From assembly GCA_964019695.1 (NCBI GenBank), contig OZ026527.1:78658831-78722830 (forward strand): 64,000 nt of DNA. The letters are read 5' to 3'. The translations under genes were made by a program, and so were the position numbers. Source of the stretch: Loripinus fragilis. Its lineage: Eukaryota; Mollusca; Bivalvia; Lucinida; Lucinidae. The notes beneath the pieces are model-generated. The model saw only the letters and a list, made by a program, of their open reading frames with translations. It searched no databases and was not told where the DNA came from. Shown here piece after piece: positions 21,236-31,910 of this stretch; position 1 is the stretch's first letter; each line of letters starts with the position of its first letter.

Positions 21236-21487
21236 TGGGCAATAAGGTCATATTACCCACTTTGGGCAATATGCGGGTTTTATGAATTTTTGGTCATATA
21301 AATTCTCAGATTTCTGTCTGATGATAGGACGTATAAAAGTGTATAAATGATTCTATATAGTCATATTTATCAAAGTCTACCAATCAATGTCATATTTTCC
21401 CTGAAAATTATCTTCGACTTCAATAATATCAAAACATTCCACAAAATGTTCTTTTTGCTTGACCATTTTGGCAGTAAATGAACAAGT

Positions 21488-21757
21488 GCCGATCCAGAGG
21501 GGGGACAGGGGGTCCGGACCCCCCTGGAAAATCACAAGATATATGGGTTTCTTTAGGGAATAAGCAATTGGACCCCCATCCCCCCACCCCCCTGGAAAAT
21601 GTTGGACCCCCTCTGGAACCTAGAAAAATGATAAATTTCTTTGAAATTGACCATTTGACTGCTGTAAAATAAGCTGAGGACTAAAAAAAAAAAAACGTCA
21701 GAGCTTTTTTTGTCAGGCTGACCTGGACCCCCCCTGACAAAAATTCCTAGATCCGGG
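21488..21757. mobile_element. Poly-G/GGATCC repeat element, good copy
   Basis: Begins GCCGATCCAGAGGGGGGAC and GGGGTCCGGACCCCCCTGG, followed by AAAATCACAAGATATATGGG and GTTGGACCCCCTCTGG, and ends GACAAAAATTCCTAGATCC. The inverse copy at 26193-26480 matches along its full length, including the AAATTTCTTTGAAATTGACC and AAATAAGCTGAGGACTAAAA segments. No coding potential. Confidence 0.75.
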
Positions 21758-22489
21758 CATGATGAAGATTTAAAATTTAACGTAACTATAATTCTATTCT
21801 GAAGTGTGTGAATAAGTCAATTTAAACAAATTTCCCAAAATATCTGCATTAAAATCTATTCACTCTTGTTATTAGGACCAGTTTAAAGCATGACTGCATT
21901 TGACCATAATTTCTATAGCCAAGGATAATTGCACAATTACTGCCCCGAAGGTACTAAATGTTTGCTCTACTACAAATGTGTATACTGTTATTTTTCAAAA
22001 TTTTGGGATACCCTAAGTTTTTTGTAATCAAGCTTAAATTTGACCACAAAGTAATGCCATCAAAAGATACAGACGAAAATGCAAACAGCTTTAAACCTGA
22101 TCAAACTGTTTCTCTTTCAGCAGTCTGATCTGGGTCAGCACTGTTTGCACATAAAAACTGTTAGGTAGCAGTAGGTTATGGGGGTTATGATTAGTTTAAT
22201 GAAAAACTTTCAGATTTATGAAACCCACATATAACCCATAAAACCCCAAAAACCGGCCCTCATAAACCTGTAAAACCCGCCGGGTTGGGCTTTATGATAA
22301 AACCCGGGTTTTATGCCAACCCGGTAAGGTCATACACAAAGAATACAAATGACAGGAGATGCACTGCTATATCAACACCTGAGATTTATAACAATATCCT
22401 TTACTCTCTGAAAGAAACTAATTCTTTTGAAGGTCATTTAATAAAAGGACACATAGCAAATTACAGTTGCATAGATACTAACTATTAAA

Positions 22490-23277
22490 CTAGTAGTAGA
22501 GTATGCAGTCGATGGGGGGCCATCGCAAATCCCCACGCTAAATTTTTTACTCCTCCCAGCACCCGAAGTCCCATCTCCGGGCATGACCCTGGCAACAGAA
22601 TGAAAATTCTGTTCAATATGTTTCCTATCTTTTATTTGTGAGAACACACACAAAGTTTGGTATAAAAATCTTTGAAATTGACATGTTAATGATATTTGAC
22701 CTTTTGGCCTCGCCCCAAGGTCACCAGTTTGACCCTAGGATAAAAAGGTTACTTGCATTCTGTTCTGCTTGTCATCCCCATCGATTTGATATGCTACATG
22801 ACCATGTTTGAAAAAAAAAAAAATTTTGACCCTTGGGCACCCCCAGTGCCCCAAAGTCCCACCTTTGGGGCATGACCCAGGCAACAGAATTAAAATTCCG
22901 TCTGATATGTTTTGTATCTTTCATTTGTGAGAACACACACAAAGTTTGGTATAAAAATCTTTGAAATTGACATGGTAACCGAAATTTAATGATATTTGAC
23001 CTTTGACCTCACCCCAAGGTCACCAGGGGATGGGGCCAAAAAAATTTTTGCCGTTGCGCGCCCCATTTATGTGAGTAGCTCACACTCCAAATTTGGTTGA
23101 ATTTCGTCCAACGGTTTAGGAGGAGATAGCATAACGGACAGACAGCAGGATGGAATTTGATTTTTGACCCTAAGCACCCCAATGGTTTAGGAGGAGATAG
23201 CATAACGATCGGACGGACAGACAGACGGATGGAGGCGAAATATCCCCTTTGCTTTTTTAAAAAAAGCGTGGGATAAT
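22490..23277 (-). mobile_element. Helentron-like non-autonomous element 3
   Basis: The minus-strand 3' end shows the hairpin GATGGCCCCCCATC followed by GACTGCATACTCTACTACTAG and T. The subterminal motif ATCCCCACGCT at about 22528 is answered by AGCGTGGGAT at 23264-23273. The body is two similar halves (GTTTGGTATAAAAATCTTTG and CCCCAAGGTCACCAG each occur twice about 300 bp apart) and ends in CGGACGGACAGACAGACGG. Same family as 8300-8710, related by ends to 5002-5922 and 13915-14866. No protein is encoded. Confidence 0.68.
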
Positions 23278-23495
23278 AAACAGAAAGGAAAAAGTTTGCA
23301 TTACATGTCTTAGACAGGTTTTTTTTTACTTTTGACTTCAATGAAAAAATGGGGATCTGAAATGTTCGATGAAAGAAACGTAATCATTTCAGGCTATTAC
23401 TTTAAATATGAACAGGGGGGTATTTAGGATCCATGATAGGTACACCCTTTACAAAATAGGTGACCTAAAATACAATGGCAAATATTTTTTTAAGT

Positions 23496-23896
23496 GTGGG
23501 GCAAGTTGGCTTTGGGCCGAACTTGCCCCGACTTAAGTGGCCGAACTTGCCCCTGACAGACTATTTCCAAATATCATATGACAGCTCCTTTAAGAAGGAG
23601 AAGAAATTAACAATGTTTTATATTAAAGCACATAATCCTTTGGTTATAAAAATATAGAATTTAAATCAGAATCTTAACACATCTTTAGAAATTACTATGA
23701 GAAATTTACTAATCATGCAAGAAAACAAGTTTTCTGGTACAAAATCAATGTACCCTTCAACAATGCAACCATTGTGTACTCATGTAGATAAACTTGTCAC
23801 AAGTAATTTCCAAATATGTTTCCCAGACCCATATCTTATTTTACATGCTAAATATAGCCACATGCCGAACATGCCCCAAGGCCGAACTAGCCCCGG
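23496..23896. mobile_element. TIR element with GGGGCAAGTT ends
   Basis: The left end has GTGGGGCAAGTTGGC then GGGCCGAACTTGCCCC, itself inverted, and again GGCCGAACTTGCCCC. The right end has GCCGAACATGCCCCAAGG and CCGAACTAGCCCC. The inverted ends enclose about 330 AT-rich bases without coding sequence. Superfamily not assigned. Confidence 0.6.
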
Positions 23897-23929
23897 TCTC
23901 CCCTAGTTGTTTAGAAATTTCATTTTGCT

Positions 23930-24115
23930 TTGATTCTTTACGTCCTAGTCAACTTTTTTAGTTATGTCGGGACTGGTCTTCCTGAGTAGCACCACTAAGC
24001 AAGGATTAATGTGTCTTGCTCAAAGACTCAACACAGTGACGCCAATGAGACTCGAATCCGAAACCCCTCGATCTTGAGACAAGAACCCTTCCACTAAGCC
24101 AACACGTGCTGCACT
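23930..24115 (-). mobile_element. SINE family A copy
   Basis: Plus-strand reading: TTTGATTCTTTACGTCC, GTCTTCCTGAGTAGCACCAC, TGTCTTGCTCAAAGACTCAA, AATGAGACTCGAATCCG, ending TGCTGCACTCCC. Head, central domain and tail are recognisable; the A box is mutated (AACCCTTCCACTAAGCC). Confidence 0.75.
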
Positions 24116-25494
24116 CCCGAGAAATTTGTTGTTCTCCAAGAGAACTTTCATTGATGCCCATCCATATAAGATCTTAATTCTTATATAGAAACTTGCCAGA
24201 CATGCTGTGTTGTAGGCTACGGATCTGAAGTCGCAATCAAAATGAATTTATTAATGCGAGCAGCAACGGATCAGAAGAGCCTGCGCAAAAGCACGGTCTT
24301 GCCAGAGCCTTTTCTGTTCGCACACACAGTTTTCATGCCCGCATGAATCAAACGTAAAACAGGAGAAAGCGTTCACCTACCTTAGAATACGAATCTATTC
24401 TGAAAGAAAAGCACGTGCTGTCGAATATTTATAGTGAGTACGATCGATGAAAGCCATGGGAAAAGGTACCTACTTATTCATGTGCTTCATGATAGACATC
24501 TGGCTTTAGTGCCTGGCTGACTATTTTATCTGCGACTGGCATTCAATCTAGTAACCTGAGTGTTACATTATTGTAAAAGAAGTGGTTTCCCTACATCTTA
24601 GCGCTTTCTTTGAATGTAATCAATTTTCGGACTTGTGGGTGGGGGGGGGGGGGGGTTCCGAGCACGTGCGACATTTGAGGTTCTTGCTGAGAACAGTGTT
24701 GTTCTATGACGCATACGCTGAGGCTCCTGTGTATATTTAGTGTAGCTGATGATGCAGTGTACCCCTCCAGCTTCAACGCGGCTTGTTCCGGTTTGTCTGT
24801 TCCGAGCAAGCTCGCCGTGGTTCTTTTCTCCGGGCACTCCGGCTTCTTTCCACAAGGTAAAACAGACTCCGACCGTTACGCTGGCATGACCTATTCGTGT
24901 CCAGTGTACGGTTCGGAAACTCACATTAAACCCCACTAGTTTTTTGGGAGTTTTTTGACCGTAAAATGGTCTCGGGGTGTCAGATGCTAGCGTAGCGGGC
25001 CTCTCCCAGGCTTTGGGAGTTGAGCCTTCTCGGGCTGGATCCCTGATACAAAAACGATAGTCATGATAGGAAACCCATAAAACCACTGCGTTGACTCGTC
25101 TGATCTGAATCATCGCTGTCAACACTTATTTTGCTGTTGGGGTGAGAGCGAGGCCCTGTGCACCGCTGCTACCAGGTCAAAAACAGAAACAAAAAACGGA
25201 GACTACCCCACTGAGAGAAAAAAGAGGAAAAAAGAAAAGCAAAGAAAAAACAACAACAACAACAGCGCAACACCTTCCAGTCCCACTGGATCAACACTTG
25301 TTGGAACTCATAGGATAAGAAGGTAGGTCCTTCAATGAGTCCCCTTTCTGGAGAATGGTTGTCAGCTCGGACCCAGTTTGTTGAATTAACATTGAATCAA
25401 TGTTGAGTCAACGTTGTGTGCCTGCTGGGTTGTCACAGTTTTGGCGTGTCACCAGTACCAGTACTAAACTATCCTGATCTTGATTTACAAAGCA
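24116..25494. other. No gene seen; G15 run
   Basis: Includes a GTGGGT-G15 run at 24641-24655 and a CAACAACAACAACA stretch near 25251. A long minus-strand reading through 24598-25125 has no recognisable domain and crosses the G run as proline codons; I do not call it a gene. CACCTACCTTAG at 24375-24386 could be a minus-strand donor but nothing else supports an exon. Confidence 0.4.
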
Positions 25495-25804
25495 TGCGCG
25501 CATCCAGAAAGTTTTGTCAGAGTGGTCCAACTTTGACAACGTTTTTTTTTTATTTTTTAAATTGATGAGGAGAGAAATGATCCAAATACCACTATTAGCG
25601 GACCATCAACGGCCCGCCAGCGAAACGCCATAATTTAAATGGTGTTTCGCTTGGCAGGCCGATGATGGCCCAACATTGAATGCTGGATTGGTAGCATTGT
25701 GATTTTAAGGGGATCTGGACCAGTATTGCTAAGAAACCCTATATTTTTGTAATTTTCCGGGGGGGGGGGGGGGGGGGGGTCTGGACCCCCACTGGATCCG
25801 CACA
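25495..25804. mobile_element. Poly-G/GGATCC element with internal GGCCCGCC hairpin
   Basis: The ends are GCATCCAGAAAGTTTTGTC and CCCCCACTGGATCCGC. The middle contains a hairpin with GACCATCAACGGCCCGCCAG on one side and GCAGGCCGATGATGGCCC on the other, then CATTGAATGCTGG and a G21 run at 25759-25779. The copy at 55901-56192 has the same hairpin in the same relative place, so the hairpin is part of this mobile unit in these copies. Confidence 0.7.
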
Positions 25805-25979
25805 TGCAAAGGACCAGATATGATAATAAAAAGGGGTATTTGTCAGCGCAAAGTAATCTTCTTTGGTTTAATCGAGCCAATCAAAACTCTGGAATAAACG
25901 TTGATATTGGCGTTAATTTATTTGCATAAAATTGGATGTCGCATCAGGATCGAACACATACCCCTTTCTGTCGGGTCAA

Positions 25980-26160
25980 ATGTTTTATATATGAGGCCCT
26001 CCCAGGGGGATACCTGCTCCCCTAAAATAAATTGACTCTGTTGACTTGTTCCCCTGTTCCCCAAAACATGAATGTTCCCTTTTGGTTCCCCGTTCTCTTC
26101 AAAATGTGGCTTTTGTTTCCATTTCCCTGAAATAAACGCCTGTTTTCTAAACCCCTTAGT
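25980..26160. repeat. Dispersed repeat; inverted copy at 36447-36662
   Basis: GAGGCCCTCCCAGGGGGATA, TTCCCCTGTTCCCC and CCATTTCCCTGAAATAAACG match, inverted, the block at 36447-36662 (TTCCAGGGGAACAGGGAAC, GAGGGTCTCATA). The GGGGAACA motif repeats within the block. No coding sequence is recognisable. Confidence 0.6.
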
Positions 26161-26192
26161 TGCATCCACGCGACGGCTAGGTAAACCGCATT

Positions 26193-26480
26193 CGCGGATC
26201 CAGGAATTTTCGTCAGGGGGGTCCAGGTCAGTCTGACCAAAAAAAAAAACTCTGACAACGTTTTTTTTTTTAGTCCTTAGCTTATTTTACAGGAGTCAAA
26301 TGGTCATTTTCAAAGAAATCTATCATTTTTCAAGGTTCCAGAGGGGGTCCAACATTTTCCAGGGGGGGTCCAACTTTTTCCAGAGGGGGTCCAATTGCTT
26401 ATTCCCTATAGAAACCCATATAACTTGTGATTTTCCAGGGGGGGGGGTCTGGACCCCTGTCCCCCCCCTCTGGATCCGCA
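26193..26480. mobile_element. Poly-G/GGATCC repeat element, inverted relative to 21488
   Basis: Starts GCGGATCCAGGAATTTTCG and ends CTCTGGATCCGC. In between, CTTAGCTTATTTTACAG, CAATTGCTTATTCCC and TTCCAGGGGGGGTCCAAC match the reverse complement of 21488-21757. No coding sequence. Confidence 0.75.
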
Positions 26481-26674
26481 CTTGAACTGTCGGCGCATCT
26501 TCACGTTTACGTAGACTTTTTGTTACGACACACATTGAAGTGAAATAAAATGGCGTTTTTCACGCAGCTAGCACTCACACCTTTCATCAATGCCAGAGAA
26601 ATAGTACCTTCTCCTTTAGCATTTATGTCACTTTCCTGCTAGTTTGCGGAGGGCGATGTTTGCGTTTGTTTGCT

Positions 26675-26860
26675 TGTTTATTTGGTCGCAGTCAACAATG
26701 TTTCAGTTATGTCCGTCCGGGTCTTCCTGATGCATACCAGTACTAAGCAAGAATTAATGTGTCTTGCTCAAGGACACAACACATTAAGGCCGATGAGGCT
26801 CGAATCTGCAAACCCTCGGTCTCGAGTCAAACCGTGACTCTACCACAGAGCAACTGTAAA
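26675..26860 (-). mobile_element. SINE family A copy
   Basis: Plus-strand reading shows CAACAATGTTTCAGTTATGT, ACCAGTACTAAGCAAG, TGTGTCTTGCTCAAGGACAC, GATGAGGCTCGAATCTG and GAGTCAAACCGTGACTCTAC. The order matches the family with an eroded tail. Confidence 0.75.
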
Positions 26861-27477
26861 CCCTAGTTCGGTTGCTTTTCGTTCCAACAACAGCCGAGGT
26901 CATATGGAGATGGAGCCACGGCTTAAAGTCAGACCTAACAGACTGGAGAAGCTGGATATCGAACCTGAGATCCCCAGGTACAAGGCGAGTGGTAGGGTGG
27001 CTCCAAGAAGTGAGAAATGTTGTCACTGATATCCATTCGGAGTATCTTAGACTTAATTGGAGAAAAGTTGCGTATTTAAGTGTGCCTCTCTTCTGGTTCT
27101 CTTCTGAAAGCTAACGGTCCAGTTTGCCACCCCACCCGGCCCGCCCCAATCCAAAGCCCCTGACGAAAGAATTGTAAAGTATCTAATATCCTTTAACTTT
27201 GGAATTTTGGCATGTGACTTGCGACTTATGACTTGTGGCTTTTGAATGGTCCGTTTTTCCAGATGATTTAGATGTAGCAACAGCTGTCGTTGTGCCGCGT
27301 GGGAGTTGGTAACTTCTCCCCATACAACGGAAAGCAGAATACTGCTTAAACATAGGGGGCGTGAGAATTGCTGCACCCTACCGTAAGTTTTCGTCAACAG
27401 TTTAAATAAAACTGAGTCTGCTGTTTCCTAACTCGCGAATCAAGATGAATATATTACATATAAGCCGCGACATCACA

Positions 27478-27690
27478 ATGTGGTATGTGCGACCAGCCAA
27501 GCCTCCGATCAGGCTGCGCATACGCGCAGTCTGATCAGAGCCTTTGCTAGTCGCTTGAATATTCTATGAGTGTCAAGCTACTGACTGAACATCATTTGGA
27601 GTTTCTAAGCTTAAAAGGAGGCTGCGTAGGCTCGTCTGAGTCTACACTTGTCAAAATGCCACATTGCTGGAAATCTCATGCCACGGCTCA
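27478..27690. mobile_element. TIR element with GCGCATACGCGC core, copy 1
   Basis: About 210 bp, aligning end to end with 32549-32751: AATGTGGTATGTGCGACCAG, GCGCAGTCTGATCAGAGCC, CATTTGGAGTTTCTAAGC, CTCGTCTGAGTCTAC, ending CAAAATGCCACATTGCTGG. The CAATGTGG start and CCACATTG end are inverted. No coding capacity. Confidence 0.7.
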
Positions 27691-28229
27691 ATTATACTAC
27701 TAGCGCAAACAGTAAACGTAAAGAAATGTGCCTCACAGTAGCAAGAAACTCAATTGGTCTAAATTGCTCACATGAGCAGTTGACCTTATGGTTTATGAGA
27801 TTTTTTTTATTTTCTCTTTATGAGTAAATGACTAGAGTGACCAATTCAGACCCAGGCACATGTTGGCAGGGTTTATACAGTTGTATACTATACTTTTGAC
27901 TTCTTGCCTCACTGTGATTAAAACCATGTTATAAAATATTGTACAACTGTTTATGAAAGAAATGGTAAAAAATAATTTTGTCTCTTAAAAATTCAGGTGA
28001 AATTTTTAATAAATTTTCTCCATAGTATAATCAAAGAATAACTAACGGAATTAATTGAAAAAAAATTAACTGATAGGGTTTACTTTATTTGACTTGTAAT
28101 AAGAAGAACGTTTTTTACTTCTGAACAACAAAACGATATAAGTTGTGGTCATGCCAAAAATGTATGATTCTCTCCATTATCTTTGGTACAATATATTTAT
28201 AAAATTTTGTTCGAATTTATATTGACAAG

Positions 28230-29320
28230 TTGTAGGTATTCCAGTGGGTACTAATTGTGCCCCCATGTTGCAGATTCGTTTTTGTTTTGTTATGAGAGAG
28301 ACTGCATGCTGTCTCTGTCAGACAATAATCAAACTGATATTATTGAGGCTTTCAACTCCACCTCCAGATATTTAGATGACTTAATATTGACAATCCTTAT
28401 TTTGAACAAATGGTAGGGCAGATATAACTCACTGAACTTCAGTTAAATAAGGCGAATTCTTCCGATACTGAAGCCCCGTTTTTGGACTTGAATTAGTCCA
28501 TATCAAATGGCATTGTTTTTATAAATGGGATGATTTTACTCTTGAAATAGTTACTTTTCCATTTCTTGATTGAGATGTTCCTCGCTCCCCTTCTTATGAT
28601 GTAAATTTTTCGCAGCTTATTTGTTTTGCAAGGGTGTGTTATAATGTTGATGACTTCAATAACATAAACCTATTTTTGACTGCTACATGTAAGTTATTAA
28701 ACAAGGTTATAGATATCATAAAATTCGAAAAGCATTTTCTAAATTCTACCACAGACACTCAGAGTTAATTGTTAAATACAACATTGGGTTAAAAACTCTT
28801 CTGAAACAGGGCATATCAGAACCTGTATTTTATGGTGATTTAGGATATACATGTAAATTCAAAAGAATTGTTGGAAAACCTAATATTAGTGATCATTATG
28901 AAAAGATTATCAAACGTTATAAAATGGTAACTTGGATATCATGCAATAGTTAGAAAGCCTCCATGCGAGCTTAACGTTTTTGTACTTCAACAACAGCAGA
29001 ATCTAGGGCGAAGATTTGGTACCAGTAAAATGCATTTTTAATCCCACCAGTGGCTTAGGCTGTTGTCTGTTCTAAGGCGGTGGTTCTGTTGTTGTTGATT
29101 CGTTGTTTAATTGTTACTCCCATTATTGAATTCTGTATTTTTTTCTATTTTGTTGTGCGTAACTTTACGTCCATTCTAGTTTAGCAATCATCCTGATGGG
29201 GAAGAGAGAGAGTTGGTTGCTTTGCTTAAGTTGTCTTCCTGGTGTCTCGTGATTGTTGAGTGGCTCTTCTTCACGGAGCCATGGGTTTGTCTGCCGTTTG
29301 TGATTGTGGTATTTCCTGAT
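28230..29320 (+). pseudogene. Penelope-like element: decayed reverse transcriptase and 3' region
   Basis: Allowing frameshifts, the plus strand reads VGIPVGTNCAPM, then FLFCYERDCMLSLSDNNQTD, then IIEAFNSTSRYLDDL, then EAPFLDL, VCYNVDDFNNINLF, FSKFYHRHSELIVKYNIGLK and GISEPVFYGDLGYTCKFKR. GTNCAP and the catalytic YLDD box are the conserved core of a retroelement reverse transcriptase of the kind found in Penelope-like elements. The rest matches the region after the active site. A frameshift falls inside the GTNCAP-to-FLFCYE segment and stops occur near 28383, 28487 and 28572, so it is dead. The N-terminal part and any GIY-YIG endonuclease are not visible. The 3' tail (28950-29320) reappears at 17690-18131 and inverted at 36197-36330. 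Confidence 0.75.
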
Positions 29321-29351
29321 CTGTAAAATGGATACTTGCCTGTTTACGTCA

Positions 29352-29443
29352 AGCGATATGGGTGACGCAGTGATGCCGGTGAGGCTCGAACATGCGGCCT
29401 CTCAGTCTCGAGTCAAGCACTCTACAACTGAGCCACTGCGCTG
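29352..29443 (-). mobile_element. SINE family A head
   Basis: Plus-strand reading GATGCCGGTGAGGCTCGAAC, CGAGTCAAGCACTCTACAAC, TGAGCCACTGCGCTGCC is the reverse complement of the tRNA-like head, with both internal promoter boxes recognisable. The SINE body is missing; it was inserted at the end of the Penelope-like 3' region or is truncated there. Confidence 0.75.
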
Positions 29444-29662
29444 CCAAGGAGTAAAATAATCATATCCTGACGGCTATAGACGGCTAATGGCAGGTAAATA
29501 AAGGTACCTCCACAGGTAACTGGCCAAAATATTTGCGCGCAACTGATGAGCAGGGTTTCTGAACCCTATAGAAATCCTGCGCTCAGTTGATGGCATTTTC
29601 TGCACTGAATTGATGAGCATTTGTGCTCAATTGATTGATCATCGCCTAAGATGCAACAGATA

Positions 29663-30875
29663 ATATACTGAACGAAACTTCTAAACCGCCATTCAATATT
29701 TTCTCATATATCTTAAAATATATGATACATACATGGCTAAAATTTACACTCAATACGGACAAATCAATTAATCTGAACCTGTCAAAATTTCATTTTCATA
29801 AATTGAAATTAACATGCTCATTTGATAGACTGTATAAAGATACCATCGCATTTCATTTTCATACAAACGCTAAAAATTGAACTCATCGCTTAAAATCAAG
29901 TATTCTAGGGACCTTAAGTGAAAAACACCAACTTTATGGTGTTATAAATTGAACATTTTTGGGTTTCGTTTTTATTAGGTAGGAATTTTCAGGTAATCCA
30001 AAATGTTCCTATGGAAGCCCATATGACACACATTGTAAAACAACACAAGAATGCTTTATGGAGATTACATGTTTTTGTCCACAATATTATTGGAACTTTC
30101 TGGTGCTGTAAATGGACATTATTGAACACTATCGTGTTTACTTAGTAATAAAGTCGCAATTTTCGTGCAATTCAGTACTCCTATGGAGGCCCATATGGCC
30201 TAAAAGAACACAGAAATGTGTTTATGGTGATGAAATGTTTTTTGTCTACAATATTATTAAAACATCCGTCACCCATTAAGCGTGTGCTGCAAATCAATCT
30301 CGACACTTCCGACTTTCCAATGCAGCATTTTTGAATCACCGCACCAAAGTATGGTGAACTATACAGGACATTTAATGACATACGTAATACTCAGTTTTTG
30401 TCGACTTTTCTCGTCATACGAGTGCAGAAATGAAAATGACCGACAGGTTGTGGTTAAAACTTTCGGCTCTATCAAAACATGCCAAACCTTATGATAAATT
30501 ATGAATCTGTCTCAACGAGGCCCCTATTTCGATTGAACCCACAGCCCGACCCCTCTACTTTATACTCATGCAACCCAAACATTGTTATTTTTGTGATAAA
30601 ATATTTTTGTCCGATAGTTGTCGATGAAAATACGAGTATACATAAGGCGAAAAAACATTTAGCATCGTGTGCCACGTGCAACACAGGTATAAGTACTCTA
30701 TCGTTACGCATAAATGAACATCCTTATTGAATCAAACTCTGTTATGTTCAATCGACGGATACATGTGCCAAAATATGCTGTGTTAAATATCATTTCAAAC
30801 AGCTTAATAATAAATGTGCTATACTGAAAAAATGTGTTGTGTTAACTGGCGGTTTAGAAGTTTCGTTCAGTATAT
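29663..30875. mobile_element. Tc1/mariner-type TIR element, 1.2 kb, TA-flanked
   Basis: ATACTGAACGAAACTTCTAA then ACCGCCA at 29665-29691 and its exact inverse, TGGCGGT then TTAGAAGTTTCGTTCAGTAT at 30847-30873, make a perfect 27-bp inverted repeat, 29 bp with the flanking AT/AT pairs. TA borders both sides. Length, TIR style and TA flanks fit Tc1/mariner. The interior has many stops and no recognisable catalytic motif, so it is non-autonomous or long dead. An internal duplication is visible: CTATGGAAGCCCATATG at about 30010 and CTATGGAGGCCCATATG at about 30181. Confidence 0.75.
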
Positions 30876-30903
30876 ATGCATTCCTTCAGGTATGTTCTTA
30901 AAA

Positions 30904-31083
30904 ACAGTAAAACCTGTCTTAAGCAGCAACTCAAAAATAGACAAAACAAAGATCTTCATGACAAATGATAGCTTAATGAAGGGCGAAAGTATTGCAGAAT
31001 GCTCCCCTTGGAGCGATGATTGGTCTTGAAGCACAATTTTTGGTCTTTTTGAGTGTGGCCGTTTTAGACAGATTGTTCTGTAC
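30904..31083. mobile_element. CAGTAAAACCTGTCTTAAGC TIR element, copy 1
   Basis: About 180 bp with AACAGTAAAACCTGTCTTAAGC at the left and CCGTTTTAGACAGATTGTTCTG at the right as diverged inverted ends. It aligns with 43708-43921 along its length (AAAATAGACAAAACAAAG, GCTTAATGAAGG, TTGCAGAATGCTCCCCTTGG). Confidence 0.65.
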
Positions 31084-31127
31084 TGCTTTATCTGTTGGTG
31101 AAAAAAAACCTTGGTATAGTTTTAAAG

Positions 31128-31400
31128 ACTGTTATCCCCCGACAAAGTAGGAGGGATTTGTTTTCCCCCAACAAAGTCGGAGGGATATAGTTTTGGCGTC
31201 GTCCGTCCGTCCGTCTGTCCGCACTTTTTGTCTGTCCAAGACCATATCTCAGTACCTATTGGTCAGATTTGATTCATTCTTGGTACAAATGATTAGTACC
31301 ATAGACTCTCGATATCCTATAAGTTTCGTCAAAATCGACGCCTTAACACTTGTTGAATGTAGACTGGTTTGTGATGAATAGGTAAAAGGTCTGATGTTTG
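31128..31400. repeat. Dispersed repeat with CCGTCCGTCCGTC block
   Basis: TTATCCCCCGACAAAGTAGG then CCCCCAACAAAGTCGGAGGG, then GTCGTCCGTCCGTCCGTCTG and ATATCTCAGTACCTATTGG. It resembles the inverted end of the GGACGGAC-tailed mollusc repeats. Only one end is recognisable. Confidence 0.45.
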
Positions 31401-31760
31401 CAGCAAATAATGGGTTACAGTCTCCAGTTGGGGGGGGGGGGTTGGAGCTCATATCTGTGCCAACAAAGGGTTATATTCAGAGTTAGATATAAACTCTTAA
31501 AGCCCACAGTAAAGTAAGTTGGCTGTCACATTGTTCAGGTCCAGTCTAAAGTCCGCTGAGATCTGAAGCTGACAGCCGAACAGGAGACTGGTTACCCTGA
31601 TTTGCTGCAGGCCGAATGATCAAAAAAGGCAATTCTGAAGCCAGTCTAAAATCAATTTCTTGAGCCCTTTATACTAGTTGATCTGTCAAAATATTGTAAA
31701 ACCCAGGATTTTAGTTAAGAGTGCGTAACAGAAAAATAATTTTCTTATTTCTCAACCAAA

Positions 31761-31829
31761 ACATTTGTTGTGGGTAATCAAAAGAACCGTCTCATTGAGA
31801 CGGTTCTTTTGAGCACCCAAAACATATGC
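31761..31829. mobile_element. Hairpin MITE, copy 3
   Basis: AAAAGAACCGTCTCATTGAG then ACGGTTCTTTT form a perfect stem, flanked by ACATTTGTTGTGGGT and GCACCCAAAACATATG. The flanks GAGTGCGTAACAG and TCTTATTTCTCAACCAAAAC match copy 1 beyond the hairpin. Confidence 0.8.
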
Positions 31830-31910
31830 TAAAAATTATGGGGAAGCAAATATTTACAATGCGCTGAAAATTTTTCTTTATCTAAACCTGTGAAAACCTA
31901 TCTAATTTGT

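Larger units (their letters stand above)
19419..22326. mobile_element. 2.9-kb composite bounded by GGGTTGGCAT inverted ends
   Basis: The left end reads TACCAGGGTTGGCATGATA and the right end, inverted, ACCGGGTTGGCATAAAA. Inside are the palindrome at 19494-19555, the seven-unit array at 20060-21235, a poly-G/GGATCC element at 21488-21757 and extra CCGGGTTGGGC blocks near 21230 and 22285. The TTGGCA end resembles hAT termini but no 8-bp target duplication is evident. It is equally possible that the two ends belong to separate related insertions. Confidence 0.45.

Noticed and set aside
20057..21269. Several overlapping minus-strand reading frames of 90-110 codons rich in FPPPK and VGWGKTGP
   Set aside because: They are translations of the tandem array. 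The same peptide recurs in different frames, and the proline stretches are the poly-G blocks read backwards.
24375..24405. 19-nt candidate minus-strand exon (TTTCTTTCAG acceptor, GTAGGT donor) upstream of the zinc-finger gene
   Set aside because: Its frame would stay open into exon 1, but such a short match is expected by chance over 9 kb and nothing else supports it.
24598..25125. Minus-strand frame of 175 codons, the second-longest frame outside the retrotransposon proteins
   Set aside because: No domain or homology is recognisable, it crosses a G15 run as polyproline, and no splice sites or codon bias support it.
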